Shown piece after piece: positions 59,888-64,000 of a DNA stretch of 64,000 nt. The stretch's first letter is position 1; every line of letters starts with the position of its first letter. This DNA comes from Chthonomonas calidirosea. GTDB taxonomy: Bacteria > Armatimonadota > Fimbriimonadia > Fimbriimonadales > Fimbriimonadaceae. Both the position numbers and the translations under genes were made by a program. Location of the stretch: the NCBI GenBank assembly GCA_945882415.1, contig CAMCWC010000007.1, positions 62,001 to 126,000 on the forward strand. The letters run 5' to 3'. The notes below the pieces were generated by a model. It saw only the letters and a program-made list of their open reading frames with translations. It was not told the origin of the DNA and ran no database searches.

Positions 59888-60283
59888 TCACCGTTTAAAA
59901 ATGAGAATGGCAAACATCAGGTGCATCGTAGCCGCAGTGCTTGTGGAACGCGCAAGCCGCTCAAGCGGCTTCGCACCCCTCAATTCAAAGTAAACATCGA
60001 GCACCCTGAGAAGGTTCAAACCGACGAAGATCAATTCACTTTGCCAGCCCGGAACAAAAAGCGAAGCCGCCGCGGACGTCACCAAAACGCCCGCCCGAAC
60101 CTGCCCCCAAAACGGCCGCTCCTGATTCTCTAGGTAAGCGAAGAACAAATACGCCAGAGTCGACAATCCAAAGGAAATGACCGAGCGCGGAAAATAGACC
60201 GCCACCAGAAGAACGGCGATCCAAAGAATGAGGGGAGAACACTCCCGCGCAAGGACCATCTGCTCGCGAAGGTATGCCCTCAT
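59888..60283 (-). CDS. Multi-pass membrane protein, unknown function
   Basis: 131 residues from the ATG at 60283, which overlaps the upstream stop in ATGA. Three or four membrane helices are visible (PLILWIAVLLVAVYFPRSVI, FGLSTLAYLFFAYL, AGVLVTSAAASLFVPGW, ATMHLMFAILIF). The N-terminal RAYLREQMVLARE is a cytoplasmic amphipathic stretch. No family recognised. It ends just beyond the second DUF559 repeat. Confidence 0.65.
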   Translation of the reverse strand: MRAYLREQMVLARECSPLILWIAVLLVAVYFPRSVISFGLSTLAYLFFAYLENQERPFWGQVRAGVLVTSAAASLFVPGWQSELIFVGLNLLRVLDVYFELRGAKPLERLARSTSTAATMHLMFAILIFKR

Positions 60284-60522
60284 CCCACGAGCCTTGAACC
60301 GATAAATAACATCGCGTAATGAAATGCTATCGCTGGAATTGCAAGCAACCAAGCATTACCAACCCCAAATTTTTCCCGAAGGACCATTACTGTAATGAAG
60401 CCAACGCAGGAACCAGCACCGGCCATCACGGGCTTCATCAGCGTGGGCGACCAAAAGAAGAGAACCCATAACGCAAGATAGAAAATGACAGTTCCCAAGA
60501 TCGCTGCGTCTCGCTTCTTCAT
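60280..60522 (-). CDS. Small three-TM membrane protein
   Basis: 80 residues from the ATG at 60522 (GAGGG 5 nt upstream). The longer open frame to 60642 overlaps the gene before it and is not protein-like. Helices: AAILGTVIFYLALWVLFFW, LMKPVMAGAGSCVGFITVMV, and WLLAIPAIAFHYAMLFIG. Coupled with the next membrane protein by a 4-nt overlap, so the two may form a complex. No family recognised. Confidence 0.6.
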   Translation of the reverse strand: MKKRDAAILGTVIFYLALWVLFFWSPTLMKPVMAGAGSCVGFITVMVLREKFGVGNAWLLAIPAIAFHYAMLFIGSRLVG

Positions 60523-60619
60523 CGTGCCCTCGACCCTAAATCGTACACTGTCGGTCGTCAAAGTGAGTTGTGAAAGTGCAGAAATTACAGAAAGTTTTCT
60601 CGACTCGGTACGCACACGT

Positions 60620-60994
60620 TCAAAGCAAAAACTCGACCCCATCCGGCCGAATCACGCGGTCAAACGGCAAACCCTCAAGCGGCCCGAAGTTGACCGTCAC
60701 ATCGTGACTTGTAACTAGCCACAACTTTGTCGATGGCACGCGCTCTCGAATCCAAGGTGCCAAATCAATCCCGTGCCAATTCTGAAACAATGGCCCTCCA
60801 GGAAGACCACAAATCATCAGCCCTACCACGGCTGGAACTTCCCCGGTTTCAATGGCGGAAACGCAATCCTCAATCGACAAACCTTCGCGCACTAGATACC
60901 GCTCTCGGAGCTCACTCTCCGCCCCCAGTCGAGCCGGCTCAAGCAACCAAAGCTCGCCGCTGATTTCGGCCAAGTTTAAGTTTGCTTTTCCCAC
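60620..60994 (-). CDS. Soluble orphan protein
   Basis: 124 residues from a GTG at 60994. It looks like a small mixed alpha/beta protein (VPAVVGLMICGLPGGPLF, KLWLVTSHDVTVNFGPLEGL, FDRVIRPDGVEFLL) with some resemblance in form to a receiver-like or nucleotide-independent Rossmann unit, but without a phosphorylatable Asp motif. It starts 3 nt after the stop of the tiny gene upstream. Unknown function. Confidence 0.5.
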   Translation of the reverse strand: MGKANLNLAEISGELWLLEPARLGAESELRERYLVREGLSIEDCVSAIETGEVPAVVGLMICGLPGGPLFQNWHGIDLAPWIRERVPSTKLWLVTSHDVTVNFGPLEGLPFDRVIRPDGVEFLL

Positions 60995-60997
60995 TCG

Positions 60998-61129
60998 TCA
61001 ATTCTCCCACCGAAGTTCAATCAAGAGCAAATCATGCGGACCAAATTCCCGAAACGAGATCCAGGAAGTTTCCTTCAAACGCCTAGCGTCAGGCACCCAG
61101 AGCGCCCCCACCGGGTAGCGTCTCCCCAT
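60998..61129 (-). CDS. Tiny ORF, doubtful
   Basis: 43 residues if started at the ATG at 61129, which overlaps the prpB start codon on the other strand. The C-terminal half (KETSWISFREFGPHDLLLIE) looks protein-like and it ends 3 nt before the next gene's GTG, as in an operon. It is too short to judge further. Confidence 0.3.
   Translation of the reverse strand: MGRRYPVGALWVPDARRLKETSWISFREFGPHDLLLIELRWEN
61116..61121 (+). promoter_or_regulatory. -10-like element for prpB, leaderless type
   Basis: TAGCGT ends 6 nt before the ATG at 61128. Confidence 0.4.
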
Positions 61130-62003
61130 GCTTCGCCCCTCCATCCCATCCCCCGGAACCGCCCTGCGCCAACAGTTCGCCCAAGGAACCGTCGTCCTGC
61201 CGGGCGTCTTTAACGGCATCAGCGCCCTCAGCGCGACCAAGGCTGGCGCTCATGCGCTCTACATCTCCGGCGCTGGCGTCACCAACGCCTATCTCGGAGT
61301 CCCGGATATTGCCCTAGCGAGCTTGAACGAGTTCGCCGCCCAAGCCGCCGCCATCACCCAAGTCGCCCCCGTCCCCGTTATCGCCGACGCTGACACGGGT
61401 TTCGGCGAAGCTTGGAACGTCGTGCGCACTGTCCTTGAAATGGAGCGCGCTGGCCTCGCCGGCATTCACCTTGAAGACCAAGTCTCACCAAAACGTTGCG
61501 GCCACCTCGACGGGAAAGCGGTCATCCCATCCGAACAGATGCAGGAGAAGATCGCCGCTGCCGTCAGTGCGAAGCGCGATCCCAACTTCGTCCTCATCGC
61601 TCGCACCGATGCTCGCGGAGTCGAAGGACTCGATGCGGCCGTAGCGAGAGCAAACCAGTACGTCGAAGCTGGTGCCGACGCCATCTTTCCTGAAGGCTTA
61701 ACCTCAATTGAGGAATTCAAAATCTTCCGAACCCAAGTTAAAGCTCCGCTCCTCGCGAACATGACCGAGTTCGGCAAAACACCCCTCATCTCCGTCGCCG
61801 AGTTTGAAGAGATGGGCTACGAGATGGTCATATTCCCGATGACCGCATTTCGTGTGATGCTGAAAGCGCTCGACGAGTCGTATGCACTCCTGATCGAACA
61901 CGGAACGCAGGCGGGTTTCCTAGACCGAATGCGGACCCGAGCCGAGCTGTACGCAACCTTGGATTACCCGCAATACGAGTCGGAAACGTACCGAGTCGGA
62001 TAG
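61128..62003 (+). CDS. prpB: Methylisocitrate lyase
   Basis: 291 residues, of the isocitrate-lyase superfamily. The active-site loop KRCGHLDG (122-129) carries the catalytic Cys124, and DADTGFG (87-93), Glu116 (HLED) and ARTDARG bind Mg and substrate. KRCGHL is the form typical for methylisocitrate lyase and related PEP-mutase-like enzymes. It splits 2-methylisocitrate to pyruvate and succinate, the last step of the methylcitrate cycle for propionyl-CoA. It precedes prpC by 39 nt. Confidence 0.9.
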   Translation: MLRPSIPSPGTALRQQFAQGTVVLPGVFNGISALSATKAGAHALYISGAGVTNAYLGVPDIALASLNEFAAQAAAITQVAPVPVIADADTGFGEAWNVVRTVLEMERAGLAGIHLEDQVSPKRCGHLDGKAVIPSEQMQEKIAAAVSAKRDPNFVLIARTDARGVEGLDAAVARANQYVEAGADAIFPEGLTSIEEFKIFRTQVKAPLLANMTEFGKTPLISVAEFEEMGYEMVIFPMTAFRVMLKALDESYALLIEHGTQAGFLDRMRTRAELYATLDYPQYESETYRVG

Positions 62004-62042
62004 GTATCCTCAAGTCGCGTACGAATTCACCGAGGAAAACGA

Positions 62043-63191
62043 ATGAGCGAAAGTGCGACCCCGTATCCGTATAGTCCAGGCCTAGAAGGCGTTCCTGCCG
62101 GCGTTAGCCAAATCAGCGAAATCGACAGCGACCGCAGTAGCTTGCAATATCGTGGCTACGACGTTCACGACCTCGCCGAGCATGGCTCATTTGAAGAGAC
62201 CGCCTTCCTGCTTCTGCACGGCCATCTTCCGAACCAGCACGAACTCACCGATTTCAACAATCGCCTCGGCACGGAACGAGAAGTCCCGGACGCGGTCTAC
62301 ACCGCGCTGCAGGCTCTCCCGCCTACCACGCACCCGATGGACAGCATCCGGACCGCTTTCTCGGTTCTCGCTGCCTTCGATCCGGATTACACCGAACCCG
62401 CGACCAACCACGAAGCCAACCTGCGCAAAGCTGAAAGAATCGTGGCCAAGGCCGGAACGATGGTTGCGAACGGCCACCGGATCCGCCAAGGTCTGAATCC
62501 AATTAAGCCAAATCCCGAGCACACGACGTCGGAGAATTTCCTCCACCTCATGACTGGAACGGCGCCAGATCCAAAGACCGCGCACCTGCTGGACGCAAGT
62601 CTCACCCTTTACGCTGAGCACGGCTTCAACGCCTCCACTTTCGCCAACCGTGTGACCGTCAGCACCCTTAGCGACCTTTATAGCGGAATCGTCACCGGAA
62701 TCGGCACCCTTCGCGGCCCGCTCCACGGCGGCGCAAACGAAGAAGCCATGCGCATGCTTCTCGAAATTGGCGAGCCTTCCAATGCTCAAGCATGGATCGA
62801 CGACGCCCTCGAAACCAAGAAGAAGATCATGGGCTTCGGCCACCGCGAGTACAAGAAAGGCGACAGCCGCGCGATGTATCTGACGAAGATTGCCAAGGCT
62901 CTCGGCATCGAAAAGGGCAACACCAAGTTCGGCGAAATCGCCGACATCCTCGAAGACACGATGCGCGAACGGAAGAACATCTTCCCGAACGTCGACTTCC
63001 CTGCGTCGTACGCCTACTACTTGCTCGACATACCCATCGACCTCTACACGCCGATCTTCGTCGTGGCCCGCGTCTCCGGCTACTGCGCCCACGCCATTGA
63101 GCAGCTCTCGAACAACCGACTCATCCGCCCGAAGGCAATCTTCGATGGACCAGCGAACCTGACCTACGTTCCGCTCGCCGACCGAGCCTGA
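62043..63191 (+). CDS. prpC: 2-Methylcitrate synthase/citrate synthase
   Basis: 382 residues, the short (type I bacterial, methylcitrate-like) length. Citrate-synthase motifs: RGYDVHDLAEHGSFEETAFL, the catalytic His in YAEHGFNAS, GPLHGGANE and MGFGHREYKKGDSRA, and FDGPANLTYVPL at the end. It condenses propionyl-CoA (or acetyl-CoA) with oxaloacetate. Next to prpB the methylcitrate role is the likelier one. A GAGGAAAA precedes its ATG. A strong terminator follows. Confidence 0.92.
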   Translation: MSESATPYPYSPGLEGVPAGVSQISEIDSDRSSLQYRGYDVHDLAEHGSFEETAFLLLHGHLPNQHELTDFNNRLGTEREVPDAVYTALQALPPTTHPMDSIRTAFSVLAAFDPDYTEPATNHEANLRKAERIVAKAGTMVANGHRIRQGLNPIKPNPEHTTSENFLHLMTGTAPDPKTAHLLDASLTLYAEHGFNASTFANRVTVSTLSDLYSGIVTGIGTLRGPLHGGANEEAMRMLLEIGEPSNAQAWIDDALETKKKIMGFGHREYKKGDSRAMYLTKIAKALGIEKGNTKFGEIADILEDTMRERKNIFPNVDFPASYAYYLLDIPIDLYTPIFVVARVSGYCAHAIEQLSNNRLIRPKAIFDGPANLTYVPLADRA

Positions 63192-63200
63192 TCAAACGCA

Positions 63201-63238
63201 AAGAAAAGCCCCGGATGGAAACATCCGGGGCTTTTCTT
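63201..63238. terminator. Strong bidirectional Rho-independent terminator
   Basis: AAGAAAAGCCCCGGATG (63201-63217) pairs perfectly with 63222-63238 around a GAAA tetraloop; both sides carry A/T tracts. Between prpC and the convergent CAP-domain gene. Confidence 0.95.
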
Positions 63239-63247
63239 TTGTCGGCT

Positions 63248-64000
63248 CTACTTCGTCGTGAAGGACCAGGTTCGAAGCTCGGTTGCTCCGCTCGCCCGTG
63301 CCGTTCGAACCAGCACGTTGTACTCCGTGCCCTTCCGCAACGGCCGCGCCGGAATCACAAAGGCTGTCGCCTTCAAACTCTCATCTTTGGAGCCATCGAC
63401 CACAAAAATGTCGATGGATTCCGATCCGGTCGTTAGCTTCGCCTCAACCACCTTCAGCGCTTCCTTGTGGCCGAACTCCGCAATCACAATCGGATACCCA
63501 ACAATGCTCCCTGCCGACTCGAAGAACCGCAACGGATTCGGGCGCTCCGAGTTGAACCAGCTCGCCGGAACCTGCTTCTGATCTACGGAAGGACTCAAAA
63601 CGACGCCTGGCTTGCTCGAGTGACCAAAGATCAAACTCATCGATTCGCCCGACATCCCGGCCCCGGCTTCAATCGGCCCTGGAGCCAGGAATGGCAAACG
63701 GTGATAAGGAGCCGCAAAAGCTGCCTCAACCGATTCTCTCGGTGAAGCCAAGTTATGAACAACTGCTTCCGAAGCCGCCTCATTCCAACCGAACTTGTTC
63801 AGCCGGTCACGCAATGTCCGTCCAAAGAAACCGGTCCCATTTTCTTCCTGCGCGTGCCCCGTCCGCTTGTTCTGGTTCAAGTACTGGCTATGAAGCTGCG
63901 CCACGTGAGAAAGACACCGGTCTGTAATTACCGGATCAAGCCCGGTCGCTCGCCGCAGTTCGTTCACAACACTTAAGCTTTCAAGTGCGGCCGCCGATGG
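63248..64000 (-). CDS. CAP (SCP/PR-1)-domain protein, N-terminus off right edge
   Basis: The minus-strand frame is open to the window's right edge (251 codons), so the true start lies outside. A GTG at 63967 is internal to the CAP domain, not the start: the edge-proximal residues LESLSVVNELRRATGLDPV are the domain's first helix. CAP landmarks follow: LSHVAQLHSQYLNQNKRTGH, GFFGRTLRDRL, ASEAVVHNLASPRESVEAA and APYHRLPFLAP. The conserved His of the cavity are in the H..H pattern. The last 110 residues are a beta domain (EYNVLVRTARASGATELRTW). Extracellular function unknown. Confidence 0.82.
   Translation of the reverse strand, partial: PSAAALESLSVVNELRRATGLDPVITDRCLSHVAQLHSQYLNQNKRTGHAQEENGTGFFGRTLRDRLNKFGWNEAASEAVVHNLASPRESVEAAFAAPYHRLPFLAPGPIEAGAGMSGESMSLIFGHSSKPGVVLSPSVDQKQVPASWFNSERPNPLRFFESAGSIVGYPIVIAEFGHKEALKVVEAKLTTGSESIDIFVVDGSKDESLKATAFVIPARPLRKGTEYNVLVRTARASGATELRTWSFTTK

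Overview
This 64 kb window is a densely coded bacterial chromosome segment of moderately high GC, with no rRNA, tRNA, CRISPR array, insertion sequence or phage gene that I could recognise. The gene set is unusual: many secreted hydrolases, a pseudopilin with a GFSLMETL cleavage site, PEP-CTERM proteins, Tat-exported Gfo/Idh/MocA and Ntn-hydrolase proteins, a ThuA protein, a sulfatase-modifying-factor-like protein and a DUF4397 lipoprotein. This suits the Armatimonadota (Fimbriimonadia-like) or, less well, the Planctomycetota. That placement is inference from gene content, not a phylogenetic result.

Layout. 1-6.9 kb: an edge-truncated beta-propeller-like protein, a secreted TIM-barrel-like protein, a minus-strand run (SUMF1-like, ThuA, glycosylasparaginase, CE1-like esterase) and a divergent ApbE. 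7-14.8 kb: a pseudopilin pair, a Gfo/Idh/MocA oxidoreductase, a purple acid phosphatase, a fasciclin protein, a Cys-rich membrane protein, a secreted orphan and an alditol oxidase. 14.8-23.9 kb: a rhamnose locus (substrate-binding lipoprotein, permease, ATPase-permease fusion, SGNH hydrolase, divergent GH78 alpha-L-rhamnosidase). A rhamnulose-1-phosphate aldolase/dehydrogenase fusion at 34-36 kb would complete the catabolic route. 23.9-29.4 kb: TPR protein, tricorn-like protease, and an operon of zinc-ribbon miniprotein, membrane protein and hisF. 29.4-31.4 kb: small orphans, two of which look like diverged tandem paralogues. 31.4-36.1 kb: ftsZ and the aldolase fusion. 36.1-38.6 kb: an AT-richer patch of orphan genes. 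38.6-46.3 kb: PhyH dioxygenase, GH5 cellulase, DUF4397 lipoprotein, orphans and a GH10-like protein. 46.3-48.9 kb: a LolD/FtsX-like ABC operon with DUF3299. 49.5-53.6 kb: three tandem paralogues of an unrecognised membrane-anchored family. 53.7-55.9 kb: cupin-metY-CoA-binding operon. 55.9-57.6 kb: a structured noncoding stretch and two PEP-CTERM-type proteins. 57.7-64 kb: NarL-type regulator, DppD-like ATPase, a DUF559 gene bracketed by 74-bp repeats, small membrane proteins, the methylcitrate-cycle pair prpB-prpC, and an edge-truncated CAP-domain protein.

How it works together: the cell appears to scavenge polysaccharides and glycoconjugates (GH78, GH5, esterases, glycosylasparaginase, phosphatase). 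Rhamnose would be imported through a dedicated ABC transporter and cleaved by the aldolase/dehydrogenase fusion; the propionate-type methylcitrate cycle could absorb C3 products, but that link is only inference.

The most striking sequence-level pattern is a TANNNT (-10-like) hexamer lying 5-7 nt before the start codon of about ten first-in-transcript genes. This implies widespread leaderless transcription, and it also supports several small or ambiguous genes. The best candidates for undescribed biology are the triplicated family at 49.6-53.6 kb, the repeat-bracketed DUF559 cassette whose upstream repeat supplies its ribosome-binding site, and the divergent gene pair whose signal-peptide coding regions overlap on opposite strands at 5.87-5.94 kb.
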